64,000 nt of DNA from the NCBI RefSeq assembly GCF_003987185.1, contig NZ_PIPS01000001.1, forward strand, positions 620,001-684,000, written 5' to 3'. Made by a program: the position numbers and the translations under genes. The notes below the pieces were generated by a model. It worked only from the letters and a program-made list of their open reading frames with translations. It was not told the origin of the DNA and did no database searches. Origin of the DNA: Idiomarina aquatica (lineage in GTDB: Bacteria; Pseudomonadota; Gammaproteobacteria; Enterobacterales; Alteromonadaceae). The number at the start of each line of letters is the position of its first letter. Position 1 is the stretch's first letter. This document shows, piece by piece, positions 8,619 to 16,950 of the stretch.

Positions 8619-9359
8619 CTAGAATCCTAAACTCGACAATAAATCGTCAACATCGTCCTGACCGGACACCACATCATCACGCTTATCGGCGTCGATAATG
8701 GGTCCTTCTGCCTGACTTTTATCGGCCGCTTGCGGCGCTTTCTTAGCACCTTTTTTCGCTTCGTCGCCAAACAGCTTCAGTAACTCAATCAGGTTCTTTT
8801 CGACGTCCTCAACCAACTGGATGACACGGCGGATGACCTGACCGGTAATGTCCTGGTAATCCTGAGCCATTAATACTTCCGTCATCAAGCCGTGGATCTG
8901 CGGCATGTTCTGCCCACACGACCTAAGTACGTCGTCAACGCCGTGGCACAACGACTTAAACTCAGACAACTCAATGTTATTGTCCATAAGTTGTTGCCAT
9001 TTCGGCATTAATTGCTCGATTTTTTGATGCATGTCATCTGCCATCGGCAAACAAGCTTCCACGGCATCCATGGTGCGGTTGGCGGCATCTTCGGTTTTTT
9101 GAATGACGTATTGCAGACGATTCTGTGCGTCGGGCAGTTCGTCTTCAGTCAGTTGCACAATGCGGGGGTCCAACTGAAAATCCTGCAGCGCTTCGTGGAG
9201 GTCACGCGTTAACTGTCCTACCGAAGTAAACAGTTTGTCGTTGCGCCGATTGTACACTTCGTCGAGCATTTCGTTGGCTCGTTTCTGCTGACCGGCTTCC
9301 AGTAAGGCAACCAGTTCTTTGGCTTGCTCTAACGAAATGTCGTGGGCATGCTCTGTCAT
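8619..9359 (-). CDS. cheZ: CheY-P phosphatase CheZ
   Basis: Dephosphorylates CheY-P to end the motor-switching signal. 246 residues, mostly long helices, with the catalytic helix around 'VLMAQDYQDITGQVIRRV' (the Gln of 'YQDITGQ' is the catalytic residue in the family) and the C-terminal CheY-binding tail 'DDVDDLLSSLGF'. An acidic, low-complexity stretch joins the two. It lies between cheY and cheA with a 13-bp gap to cheA. Confidence 0.95.
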   Translation of the reverse strand: MTEHAHDISLEQAKELVALLEAGQQKRANEMLDEVYNRRNDKLFTSVGQLTRDLHEALQDFQLDPRIVQLTEDELPDAQNRLQYVIQKTEDAANRTMDAVEACLPMADDMHQKIEQLMPKWQQLMDNNIELSEFKSLCHGVDDVLRSCGQNMPQIHGLMTEVLMAQDYQDITGQVIRRVIQLVEDVEKNLIELLKLFGDEAKKGAKKAPQAADKSQAEGPIIDADKRDDVVSGQDDVDDLLSSLGF

Positions 9360-9373
9360 GATAGCTCGCCCTG

Positions 9374-9757
9374 TTAGCTAATGCGTTCGAAGATCTTATC
9401 GAGTTTTTCTTTTAGCGTCGCAGCGGTAAAAGGTTTCACGATGTATCCGTTGACGCCGGCCTGTGCGGCCTGGATGATCTGCTCGCGTTTGGCTTCTGCC
9501 GTTACCATCAACACTGGCAGGTGTGACAATTTATCGTCTTTGCGAATTTCTTTGAGCAAATCGATGCCTTGCATACCCGGCATATTCCAGTCTGTTACGA
9601 CAAAGTCAAAGTCACCTTGTTGCAACATGGGCAGCGCGGTATTACCGTCGTCGGCTTCCTGAATGTTGGTGAAGCCCAAATCGCGCAGTAAGTTTTTGAT
9701 GATTCGTCTCATTGTTGAAAAGTCATCAACAACAAGAATTTTCATATTTTTATCCAA
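9374..9757 (-). CDS. cheY: Chemotaxis response regulator CheY
   Basis: Single-domain receiver that binds the flagellar switch when phosphorylated. 127 residues with the acidic pair in '[13 protein letters not shown]', phospho-acceptor Asp in '[11 protein letters not shown]', Thr in 'VLMVTAEAK' and Lys in '[10 protein letters not shown]'. I chose the TTG at 9757 because it gives the family N-terminus MDKNMKIL and lies a few bases after a strong GGAGGG; a GTG at 9769 overlaps that ribosome site and an ATG at 9745 is rather far from it. Confidence 0.95.
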   Translation of the reverse strand: MDKNMKILVVDDFSTMRRIIKNLLRDLGFTNIQEADDGNTALPMLQQGDFDFVVTDWNMPGMQGIDLLKEIRKDDKLSHLPVLMVTAEAKREQIIQAAQAGVNGYIVKPFTAATLKEKLDKIFERIS

Positions 9758-9791
9758 AGCTCCCTCCACTGAGGCTCTCGATTACCACAAA

Positions 9792-10517
9792 TTATTCAAC
9801 CCAACTCTGCATACGCGATTTAAGGCGCAGCATGGCTTGACTATGAATTTGACTGACTCGCGATTCACTCACACTGAGTACTTCGCCAATCTCTTTTAAG
9901 TTCAGTTCTTCATCATAATACAACGAAAGCACCAAAGCTTCACGTTCAGGTAATGACGAAATGGTTTCGACTAACGCCCGATGAAAGGCATCGTTCTCGA
10001 TATCCCGTTGCGGCTCGTAATGCGCGCCGCTTACCTGCTCGGGTATGATCGCATCTTCTGACACCCCGAGGTCTTCAATACCGATGATGCGTCCCGAGTT
10101 TACATCACGCAAGATAGCATGATACTCGTCCAGCGACAGCTCCAATTGTGCCGCTACTTCTACGTCTTTGGCATCACGGCCGGTTTCGTTCTCAACCTGC
10201 CGAATGGCTTCCAGTACCCGCCGGTGATTTCGGTGTACGGAGCGCGGCGCCCAGTCTCCCCGGCGGATTTCGTCAAGCATCGCACCGCGAATACGAATGC
10301 CGGCAAAGGTTTCAAAGCTGGCCCCTTTGCTGCCGTCAAAATTTCGTGCCGCTTCCAATAAACCAATCATGCCCGACTGGATCAGGTCGTCGATTTGCAC
10401 ACTGGCCGGCAATCGCGCCATCATGTGGTGCGCGATACGCTTAACCAGACCGGTATGCTTCTCGATAATGGCCTGACGGTTGTCGGCATGCGCACTGTAC
10501 ACAGCTGCTTTATTCAT
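9792..10517 (-). CDS. fliA: Flagellar sigma factor FliA (sigma-28)
   Basis: RNA polymerase sigma factor for late flagellar genes. 241 residues with region 2 ('LVKRIAHHMMARLP', 'DLIQSGMIGLLEA', 'RIRGAMLDEIRRGDWAPRS'), a region 3 segment and region 4 ('LNLKEIGEVLSVSESRVSQIHSQAM'). The ATG at 10517 overlaps the flhG stop as ATGAATAA, with AGGA upstream; an in-frame ATG at 10526 is possible but has AGG directly abutting it. Target promoters of the sigma-28 type are visible in this window before both flagellins, flgK and flgM, and its anti-sigma factor FlgM is encoded at 60583. Confidence 0.96.
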   Translation of the reverse strand: MNKAAVYSAHADNRQAIIEKHTGLVKRIAHHMMARLPASVQIDDLIQSGMIGLLEAARNFDGSKGASFETFAGIRIRGAMLDEIRRGDWAPRSVHRNHRRVLEAIRQVENETGRDAKDVEVAAQLELSLDEYHAILRDVNSGRIIGIEDLGVSEDAIIPEQVSGAHYEPQRDIENDAFHRALVETISSLPEREALVLSLYYDEELNLKEIGEVLSVSESRVSQIHSQAMLRLKSRMQSWVE

Positions 10518-11382
10518 TGGCAACATCCTGCTTAGATCTGTTATCGGCAGAAGTTATTAATTGTTCAAGGAAAAATTCCATGTGCCCACCTGCTTGGGCA
10601 GGGATTGGCCAGTCCAGGGCCTTCTTCGCCAGCGCTTTTATCGCCAACGATGCGGGTGATTTCGGGTGCGCCACGACCATCGCCTTTTGCTTTCTGACCG
10701 CCTGACGCAGGTTTTCGTCAAACGGAATAATAGCGGACAATTCTAACGCGACATCCAAAAATCGATCGGTGACTTTTGTCAATTTATTAAACAGCACCTG
10801 GCCGTCACGGAGGTTGCGTACCATATTGGCAACCACCTTAAACTTAAACACACCCTGGTCGCGACTCAATACTTTCATCAACGCGTACGCATCGGTAATT
10901 GACGTCGGTTCGTCACAGACCACCACGATAACGTCCTGGGATGCCCGCGCAAAGCTGACCACCGTGTTGCCAATACCGGCGGCGGTATCGACGATCAAGA
11001 CATCAAAATCGCCCTGAAGCTCACTGAATGCCTGGATCAGGCTGGCGTGTTCACGCTCGGTCAACTCGACCATGGTGCGCGTACCTGAAGTGGCCGGTAC
11101 GATTTGGATGCCCGCCGGCCCTTCCACCAGGATGTCCCGCAAATCGGCGGTACCGTCGAGCACATGAGAAAGGTTTTTACGCACTCTGAGGCCCAACATA
11201 ACGTCAACGTTTGCTAACCCCAGATCGGCGTCTAAGACCAAGACGCGCTTACCCTGCTGCGCCATTGCAATCGCCATATTCAGCGACACGTTGGTTTTAC
11301 CCACGCCGCCTTTGCCTCCGGTGACTGCAATTACTTTGATCTTTGACTGTTTCATTCTTCTTAAGCCACTTGCTTGATCCAT
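10510..11382 (-). CDS. flhG: Flagellar number regulator FlhG (FleN)
   Basis: MinD-like ATPase that limits flagellar number and activates the FlhF GTPase. 290 residues: deviant Walker A (GGKGGVGKTN), 'DADLGLANVDVMLGL', Walker B 'VLIVDTAAGIG', and a C-terminal amphipathic helix region ('MEFFLEQLI'). The start at 11382 (not the internal ATG at 11355) is preferred because it encodes DQASGLR, which fits the DQAxxLR activator motif at the N-terminus of FlhG. The gene sits between flhF and fliA and overlaps fliA by 8 bp. Confidence 0.95.
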   Translation of the reverse strand: MDQASGLRRMKQSKIKVIAVTGGKGGVGKTNVSLNMAIAMAQQGKRVLVLDADLGLANVDVMLGLRVRKNLSHVLDGTADLRDILVEGPAGIQIVPATSGTRTMVELTEREHASLIQAFSELQGDFDVLIVDTAAGIGNTVVSFARASQDVIVVVCDEPTSITDAYALMKVLSRDQGVFKFKVVANMVRNLRDGQVLFNKLTKVTDRFLDVALELSAIIPFDENLRQAVRKQKAMVVAHPKSPASLAIKALAKKALDWPIPAQAGGHMEFFLEQLITSADNRSKQDVANE

Positions 11383-11397
11383 GTGCGCGCTACTTCT

Positions 11398-12879
11398 TTA
11401 GTTAATACTCGTGTGCCAGTACGATTTTGGCATCTCTGTCATGTTCGAACAAATGCTTTTGTCATACAAGCGCTCAGCTTCGTTCACCAGAAAATGGGCG
11501 TCCGCCACTTTGATGTCTTCCGGAACTTGCTGGCCGTTGGTTAGATAACTTACCGCCATGCCATGCTCGATGGCAACACTGATGCTCTCACCCAGACTCA
11601 GGCATTCGTCCAGTTTGGTAAAAATACAGCCACTCAACGGCAGTGTTTTAAACTGTTTGACAGCGTCATTCAGTACCTGCGTTTGTGACGTTGCTGATAA
11701 TACCAGATATGGACGAATACGCAGACGGTTATTGTGCAGTAACGTGGCCAGTTGGTCATTCAGGCGTTTATCACGCTGACCCATACCGGCGGTGTCGATC
11801 AGGATCAGTGATTTATCGCGCAGCGTCAGTAACGCATCGGCTAACTCTTTGGCGTTATTGGCAATTTTTACCGGACAACCCAGGATACGTCCATAGGTCT
11901 GTAATTGTTCACTGGCACCAATACGGAAGGTGTCGGTGGTGATCAGCGCCACTTTGTCAGCGCCGTGACGCTGCGCGTAACGTGCTGCCAGCTTGGCAAT
12001 GGTCGTGGTTTTGCCGACACCGGTCGGGCCTACCAAGGCCACCGCGCCGCCACGCGTCAAAATATCGTCAGCGGTGGTATTGAGCTGACCTTCCAGTAAT
12101 TGCAGGCATTGCTCCCAGCTGTCGTCGTCTTCGCCGCCTTCGGGAATGAAACAGGCGATCTGATCGGCGATGCGTTCGCTCAGACCCATGCCCATCAAAC
12201 GCTTGGTGAGCATGGCACGGATGGGTTCTTCGCGCTCGATTTCTTGCTTCATCAGGCCGCTTAGCTGATGTTGCAACAGATCTTTGATGCCGCGGATCTG
12301 GGCTTTTAATTCGGCGATTTCAGCAGCACTGCCGCCACTGACGTGCTCGGGGATGTCATCCCCGAGCGCTTGGCGCCCCTGCGGGGCTTGCTCGGCGCCC
12401 TGTGGGCTTGCTTGGCGCGGCGTTGCCGCTTGCTGGGCGCGCGCTCCTTCGTCGCTTGCTTGCTGGTTTGGCGCGCTTGTGCCTTCGGCACTTGCGCTTG
12501 CTGTCGCGCCAAAGGCGCGACCTACGGATTCGCTTGTGCCTTCGGCACTTGCGCTTGCTGTCGCGCCAAAGGCGCGACCTACGGGGTGGCTTGTGCCTTC
12601 GGCACTCGCCGGATTTTGGCCGTGGCTTGTGCCTTCGGCACTCGCTGCTTGGCGTTGGAGGAGTTCGGCGAGGGAGCTGGCTGGCTCCTCTGTCGCGCCA
12701 GAGGCGCGACCTACGGGTGCTGCTTCGGGTTGTTGGGCGTCGGGGTCGACGGCGGCGACGATTTCGATGCCACCGTTGACCTTTTTATTCGACATGATCA
12801 CAGCGTCCGGGCCCAGGGTTTCTTTTACCTGCAGCAATGCGCGGCGCATATCTTCGGCAAAAAAGCGTTTAATTTTCAC
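11398..12879 (-). CDS. flhF: Flagellar placement GTPase FlhF with palindrome-derived linker
   Basis: SRP-type GTPase that marks the pole for flagellar assembly. 493 residues: basic B domain (1-47), a linker (about 48-182), then N and G domains with P-loop GPTGVGKTTT, 'DTFRIGASEQL', 'LIDTAGMGQRD' and 'FTKLDE'. The linker is made of repeated VGRAFGAT and SAEGTS peptides plus an A/Q/P-rich stretch. At DNA level it is an array of perfect palindromes (three REP-like copies and several small hairpins), suggesting in-frame repeat insertion and tandem amplification. The GTPase core is complete, so function should be retained. Confidence 0.95.
   Translation of the reverse strand: MKIKRFFAEDMRRALLQVKETLGPDAVIMSNKKVNGGIEIVAAVDPDAQQPEAAPVGRASGATEEPASSLAELLQRQAASAEGTSHGQNPASAEGTSHPVGRAFGATASASAEGTSESVGRAFGATASASAEGTSAPNQQASDEGARAQQAATPRQASPQGAEQAPQGRQALGDDIPEHVSGGSAAEIAELKAQIRGIKDLLQHQLSGLMKQEIEREEPIRAMLTKRLMGMGLSERIADQIACFIPEGGEDDDSWEQCLQLLEGQLNTTADDILTRGGAVALVGPTGVGKTTTIAKLAARYAQRHGADKVALITTDTFRIGASEQLQTYGRILGCPVKIANNAKELADALLTLRDKSLILIDTAGMGQRDKRLNDQLATLLHNNRLRIRPYLVLSATSQTQVLNDAVKQFKTLPLSGCIFTKLDECLSLGESISVAIEHGMAVSYLTNGQQVPEDIKVADAHFLVNEAERLYDKSICSNMTEMPKSYWHTSIN
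12334..12738. repeat. In-frame palindrome array in the flhF linker
   Basis: Three REP-like palindromes (12502-12527, 12559-12584, 12691-12716; GTCGCGCC-AAA or AGA-GGCGCGAC then CTACGG). The first two belong to an exact 57-bp tandem duplication (19 codons). GTGCC-TTC-GGCAC palindromes recur four times near 12475-12640. Smaller hairpins such as GCCCC-TGC-GGGGC, GCCC-TGT-GGGC and GCGGC-GTT-GCCGC (about 12368-12430) are joined by GCTTGCTTGGC-like spacers. No stop codon arises in the flhF frame. Confidence 0.85.
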
Positions 12880-12893
12880 AAGCGACTCCCATC

Positions 12894-15035
12894 CTAACTA
12901 TTCTGGCCCACGGTTTGGTTTCCACCGATAGAGCTGACGATCCGAATTTGTTTATCATCGGGGATTTCCTGATAACTCAGTACTCTCATGCCATCTGTCG
13001 CGTGACGGGCAAAGCGTGCCATGGTCGAGCGCAGTAGCCCCGAGGTCAGCAACACCGACGGTTCTCCGTTCATTTCCTGTTGCTGATGTACGTCGCGTAA
13101 TGATTCCTGTAACCGTTCTGCAAGACCGGGTTCGATGCCTGCACCTTGCTGATTACCGTCATTACCGGCGGCTTGCAAAGACTGATGCAACATCTGTTCC
13201 AACTCTGGCGCTAACGTGATAACCGGCAGTTCTGGCGCGCCCTCCGAGATATCCTGCACGATCAGACGACGCAGGGCGATGCGCACGGCGGCGGTGAGAA
13301 CGTCAGGATCTTGACTCCGTGGTGCGTATTCCACCAGGGTCTGTACGATGGTACGCATATCGCGGATGGCGATGCCCTCATCGAGCAGGTTTTGCAGCAC
13401 TTTGACAAAATTGCCCAGCGACAGCATATCCGGTACCAGCCCTTCGACCAGTTTCGGATGGCTGCGGCCAAGGCGATCGAGTAGTTCCTGCGCTTCTTCG
13501 TGACCCAGCAACTGTGACGCGTGGTTGGTGACGATTTGGCTTAGGTGAGTTGCCACCACCGTCGCCGCGTCCACCACGGTGTAACCCAGCGTTTGCGCGT
13601 GTTCACGCTGTTCCGGGCGGATCCACACCGCATCCAGGCCAAAGGCCGGATCTTTGGTCTTTTCACCGTCCAGTTCGCCGAACACCTGACCCGGATTAAT
13701 CGCCAGTTCCCAGTCGTGACGGATCTCGGCTTCGCCCATGGTGACGCCCATCATGGTAATGCGGTAGCTGTTCGGGCCTAAATCGAGGTTGTCGCGAATG
13801 TGCACCGAAGGTACCAGAAAGCCGAATTCCTGCGACTGCTTCTTACGCACACCCTTGATGCGCGACAACAGCTCGCCGCCCTGCGACTTGTCGACTAACG
13901 GGATCAGACGATAACCCACTTCCAGGCCCAGGGTATCGACATGGCGCACGTCGTCCCAACTGAGCTCTTTTTGGACTTGCTGTTGTTTTTGCTCCTGCTG
14001 CTCTTTTTCGACCAGCTCACCTTCCTGAGTTTCGCTTTTCTTGATTTTGAAGTAAGCGGCGCCGGCCAGTACCGCCGACATGCTTAAAAACGCCAGGTGT
14101 GGCATGCCCGGGATCACGCCCAGCGCAAACAACACGGCACTGGCAATCACCAGGACACGGGGGTTGTCGACCAACTGAAACACCACCGCGTCGCCCATGT
14201 CTTTGGTGTCGTTTTCGCGGGTGATGATGATGGCGGTGGCAACCGACAGTAACAGTGCCGGGATTTGCGCGACCAAACCGTCACCAATGGTCAGCAGGGT
14301 GTAAACCTCGATGGCTTCGCCGAAGCTCAGACCATGTTGGATCATCCCAATCAGGAAGCCGCCGATGATGTTAATCAGCAGGATCAGAATACCGGCGATG
14401 GCGTCGCCTTTAACGAATTTACTGGCACCGTCCATTGAACCGTAGAAGTCCGCCTCGCGGGTAACGTCCTGACGACGCTGTTTGGCTTCTTCCTGGTTGA
14501 TCAAACCGGCGTTCAGGTCGGCGTCAATGGCCATTTGTTTACCCGGCATGGCGTCAAGGGTAAAACGTGCGGTCACTTCCGAGATACGTCCGGCACCCTT
14601 GGTGATAACCACGAAGTTGATGATAACCAGAATGGCGAACACCACCAAACCGACGGTGTAGTTACCGCCGATCACCACGCTACCAAAGGCTTCGATAACG
14701 CTACCGGCAGCGCCCGGACCGTTGTGACCTTCGAGCAATACAATACGGGTGGAGGCGACGTTGAGCGACAAGCGCAGGACGGTGGCGATCAGCAGCACCG
14801 TCGGAAACGCCGCAAAGTCCAGTGGTCGCTGGGTATAAACCGCAACCAGCATCACCACCAGCGACAGGGTGATGGAAAACGAGAATAATATATCCAGGAT
14901 CATCGCCGGGATCGGCAACACCACCATCGCCAGTATCGCCATCACCGCCAGGGGGGTACCGAAACCTTTGATTAAATAGGAGTTATTCTGTGCAAATGCT
15001 TTTACGCTGTTAAGCCGTTCCGCACCACTCGCCAT
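12894..15035 (-). CDS. flhA: Flagellar export gate protein FlhA
   Basis: Largest membrane component of the flagellar type III export gate. 713 residues: about eight transmembrane helices in the first 330 residues with the conserved FHIPEP loop region ('ARFTLDAMPGKQMAIDADLNAG'), and a cytoplasmic domain (about 360-700) that docks chaperone-substrate complexes, ending in a Q/E-rich tail. It is the first gene of the long flhA-cheW operon. A possible sigma-54 site lies about 45-60 bp upstream of the start. Confidence 0.96.
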   Translation of the reverse strand: MASGAERLNSVKAFAQNNSYLIKGFGTPLAVMAILAMVVLPIPAMILDILFSFSITLSLVVMLVAVYTQRPLDFAAFPTVLLIATVLRLSLNVASTRIVLLEGHNGPGAAGSVIEAFGSVVIGGNYTVGLVVFAILVIINFVVITKGAGRISEVTARFTLDAMPGKQMAIDADLNAGLINQEEAKQRRQDVTREADFYGSMDGASKFVKGDAIAGILILLINIIGGFLIGMIQHGLSFGEAIEVYTLLTIGDGLVAQIPALLLSVATAIIITRENDTKDMGDAVVFQLVDNPRVLVIASAVLFALGVIPGMPHLAFLSMSAVLAGAAYFKIKKSETQEGELVEKEQQEQKQQQVQKELSWDDVRHVDTLGLEVGYRLIPLVDKSQGGELLSRIKGVRKKQSQEFGFLVPSVHIRDNLDLGPNSYRITMMGVTMGEAEIRHDWELAINPGQVFGELDGEKTKDPAFGLDAVWIRPEQREHAQTLGYTVVDAATVVATHLSQIVTNHASQLLGHEEAQELLDRLGRSHPKLVEGLVPDMLSLGNFVKVLQNLLDEGIAIRDMRTIVQTLVEYAPRSQDPDVLTAAVRIALRRLIVQDISEGAPELPVITLAPELEQMLHQSLQAAGNDGNQQGAGIEPGLAERLQESLRDVHQQQEMNGEPSVLLTSGLLRSTMARFARHATDGMRVLSYQEIPDDKQIRIVSSIGGNQTVGQNS

Positions 15036-15078
15036 ACTTCGTTTCTCGCGTCAAAAGTTTGAATCTGGGGTTGTGTTA

Positions 15079-15094
15079 TTCAAGATGTGTGCCA
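15079..15094 (-). promoter_or_regulatory. Candidate sigma-54 promoter of flhA
   Basis: On the minus strand TGGCAC-N5-TTGAA, with the -24 and -12 blocks correctly spaced. The usual GC at -12 is GA, so this is weaker than the other three sigma-54 sites. It lies 44 bp before the flhA ATG. Confidence 0.4.
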
Positions 15095-15147
15095 TAAATG
15101 CTCTAGGGCTTCGATTGGCTTTTTCGGCGGATGCGGGCTTTGCTCCG

Positions 15148-15341
15148 CCGGTGCGTTCGGCTACGCCTCACTAAACCGGCGGGTACCGAGGATCTGAACG
15201 GGCTTTGTGGGGATGCCGGCTCGCCGGGTTTTAAAGAATTTTTCGATAAATGCTTTCAACACTCAGATCTCGGCTTCATTACTGAGTCTTTGCAGATCGT
15301 GTGTAGCCATCGGTTTAGCGAGCCGCAGGCGAGCGCACCGA
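15148..15341. repeat. Inverted pair of 32-bp palindromic repeats upstream of the pseudopilin genes
   Basis: 15148-15179 and 15310-15341 are imperfect inverted copies of each other (about 26 of 32 positions by eye). Both have a GGTTTAG-GCGAG core and partial internal dyads. They bracket about 130 bp of non-coding sequence in the 438-bp flhA-pseudopilin gap. Apart from this pair and the flhA promoter candidate I see no gene there; the overlapping open frames have no start signal or recognisable product. Confidence 0.55.
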
Positions 15342-15473
15342 TGGAAAAAGTCCAGCATCCGTCATCGGATCCCATCAAGATCGAAGCCGATATCGCGTAC
15401 GAATTTATCCGTTACCGTGCAATGGGCGTTTGGCCAAAGGTGGCTAAACTGGGTGGTTTTGAACGGTGTTGTG

Positions 15474-15884
15474 ATGGGCTTTAGTTTGCTTGAGTTATTG
15501 GTGTCGATGGTGGTGGTGGCGTTCTTGCTGGCGGCGGGGATGCCGGGGTTACAGCAGACCTCGGAGCGGGTGCAGATGGCGGTGTGGAGTGAACGGGTGA
15601 TGTTGTTGCTGCAACAACGTAAGGCTTTTGCGATGGCTGAAGACCGTTCGATTACGGTGGATTTGGCGTCGTTGGCAACGGAGCTGCCGCCGCGGTTGCT
15701 GTTGACGCATAACTTTTATGCCGGTGCGCCGTTGAGTTTTGAGGGGGCCAGCGGTTTTGCCCGGGCCGGCAGCCTGGAGTTGCGTAACGGCGGTTATGCA
15801 GTAAAGATTATTATCAGCGGGCTTGGCCGGATTCGTCGCTGTCAGTCGGCTGGGCAACGGCTTAGCGGGTTGCGGCCGTGTTAA
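15474..15884 (+). CDS. GspH/FimT-like minor pseudopilin
   Basis: 136 residues starting MGFSLLELLVSMVVVAFLL: a class III prepilin signal with cleavage expected at G|F, mature position +5 Glu, and an N-terminal hydrophobic helix. The rest is a small globular domain. The leader is unusually short and uncharged, and no clear ribosome site precedes the ATG (GTG at 15471 is an alternative), so the start is uncertain. It overlaps the next gene by 7 bp. First of four pseudopilin genes in the order seen for ppdA-ppdB-ygdB-ppdC of E. coli. Likely a minor subunit priming a type IV pilus or type II pseudopilus. Confidence 0.65.
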   Translation: MGFSLLELLVSMVVVAFLLAAGMPGLQQTSERVQMAVWSERVMLLLQQRKAFAMAEDRSITVDLASLATELPPRLLLTHNFYAGAPLSFEGASGFARAGSLELRNGGYAVKIIISGLGRIRRCQSAGQRLSGLRPC

Positions 15885-16375
15885 GGCGTTGTCAGAACGG
15901 AGCGAGCTTACTGGAAATGATGGTCGCCGCTTCGCTGGGCTTGCTGGTGGTGCTCGCGGTGCAGCAGACCTGGGCCTGGCAGTTGGGCCAGCAACTGGGG
16001 TCAGGCGAATCGACCAAGGCTTTTTTAACGGCACAGTCACTGATTGAACAGATCGCCCAGGATGCTGCCAATGCCAACCCCGACGCCATCGCATTAAGCG
16101 GCCGTTGCTATTTGCTGCCACAGCACGACGGCCGGCTGTTAGCCTATCGGGTTAAAAATCGTCAGGTACAGCGCCACACCCTCGCCCCTCATTGCCCGGA
16201 GCGTGGCTGGCAAAGTCTGAGCCATTACCATGATATTGCCGTCGATGAGCTGGTTATGCAGTTAACCCCAACCGCTGCGGCAGCGTTACTTGAGCTGGCA
16301 CTGAGAGCTAAGTCGCCGCGCGATGACAGTTATCATGCCTTTAAGCGCGAGGTGGTTCTGCATGTTGCGCGCTAA
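15878..16375 (+). CDS. PilW-like (PpdB-like) minor pseudopilin
   Basis: 165 residues from a GTG start that overlaps the stop of the preceding gene. N-terminus 'RRCQNGASLLEMMVAASLGLLVVLAV' is a prepilin leader (cleavage after NG) with Glu at +5 and a hydrophobic helix. Matches the PilW/PpdB class by order and helix sequence. Shorter than typical PilW. It overlaps the next ATG, indicating translational coupling. Confidence 0.7.
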   Translation: MLRRCQNGASLLEMMVAASLGLLVVLAVQQTWAWQLGQQLGSGESTKAFLTAQSLIEQIAQDAANANPDAIALSGRCYLLPQHDGRLLAYRVKNRQVQRHTLAPHCPERGWQSLSHYHDIAVDELVMQLTPTAAAALLELALRAKSPRDDSYHAFKREVVLHVAR

Positions 16376-16577
16376 TCTTCGTCACCAGCGCGGGCTGGCA
16401 GTGTTAATGACGGTGGTGACGCTCACCGCGCTTAGCTCGATGGCGCTGGCAGGGTTGCTGTTTCAGGCACAGGCGCTGCAGGCGCAACAACACCGGCAGT
16501 GGCTATTACTCAAGCAGCGTAACGAGCAGCAATTTGTGCGTCAGCAGGCCTATTATGCGCAGCTTGAAAAGGAATGA
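16362..16577 (+). CDS. PilX/YgdB-like small pseudopilin-associated protein
   Basis: 71 residues. 'RHQRGLAVLMTVVTLTALSSMALAGLLF' is a basic N-terminus plus one hydrophobic helix, like PilX or YgdB (DUF2509). The remainder is a Gln-rich helix. A GAGGTGG ribosome site precedes the ATG at 16362, which lies inside the end of the PilW-like gene. Much shorter than PilX, so it is closer to the YgdB type. Confidence 0.6.
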   Translation: MLRANLRHQRGLAVLMTVVTLTALSSMALAGLLFQAQALQAQQHRQWLLLKQRNEQQFVRQQAYYAQLEKE

Positions 16578-16872
16578 TGGATTTTCACTACTGGAGGTAT
16601 TGGTAGCCGCCGCGATTTTCGCCCTGTGGCTCCCCAGTAGCTTATATGCACTACAAACCGGCCTGGCGACACAACTTAAGGTGCAACAACGAGCGGAGCG
16701 GGTCGAAGCCATGATGACGTTACATGCCGATATCGCAGCGCAATGGCGGGAGGGTAGCGTTTCAGTTGAAGCTATGGAAATAGACTGGCAGCTCGATGTC
16801 ATCGACGCGCACCGAGCTGTTCTAACCCTATCCGCTGATGCCTATAGCCTGAGGTTTATTCTGACACGGTAA
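16555..16872 (+). CDS. PilV/PpdC-like minor pseudopilin
   Basis: 105 residues beginning MRSLKRNDGFSLLEVLVAA: basic leader, cleavage at G|F, Glu at +5 and a hydrophobic helix, then a small domain. It overlaps the previous gene by 23 bp. Last gene of the pseudopilin set: pilY1 and pilE, which usually follow next to ispH, are absent. Converges on ispH, with a REP palindrome between them. Confidence 0.7.
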   Translation: MRSLKRNDGFSLLEVLVAAAIFALWLPSSLYALQTGLATQLKVQQRAERVEAMMTLHADIAAQWREGSVSVEAMEIDWQLDVIDAHRAVLTLSADAYSLRFILTR

Positions 16873-16908
16873 AGGCAGAACTAGCCGCCGCTACAGCGGC
16901 AAAGAGTT

Positions 16909-16950
16909 CTTGCGCCAGAGGCGCAAGCTACGAAAGGCGCGAGTTACGGG
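16909..16950. repeat. REP-like palindrome between convergent pilV-like gene and ispH
   Basis: CTTGCGCC-AGA-GGCGCAAG then CTACG, followed by a partial second unit (GGCGCGAGTTACGGG). The partial unit supplies the ispH TAA (16944-16946). The hairpin lies between two convergent genes and may act as a bidirectional mRNA end, though there is no U-tract. Confidence 0.75.

Noticed and set aside
12284-12931. Long plus-strand frames opposite flhF
   Set aside because: They are the reverse readings of palindromic repeats, which stay open in both strands by symmetry.
15131-15484. 117-codon open frame between flhA and the pseudopilins
   Set aside because: No ribosome site, no recognisable protein, composition follows the palindromic repeats, and it overlaps the pseudopilin start.
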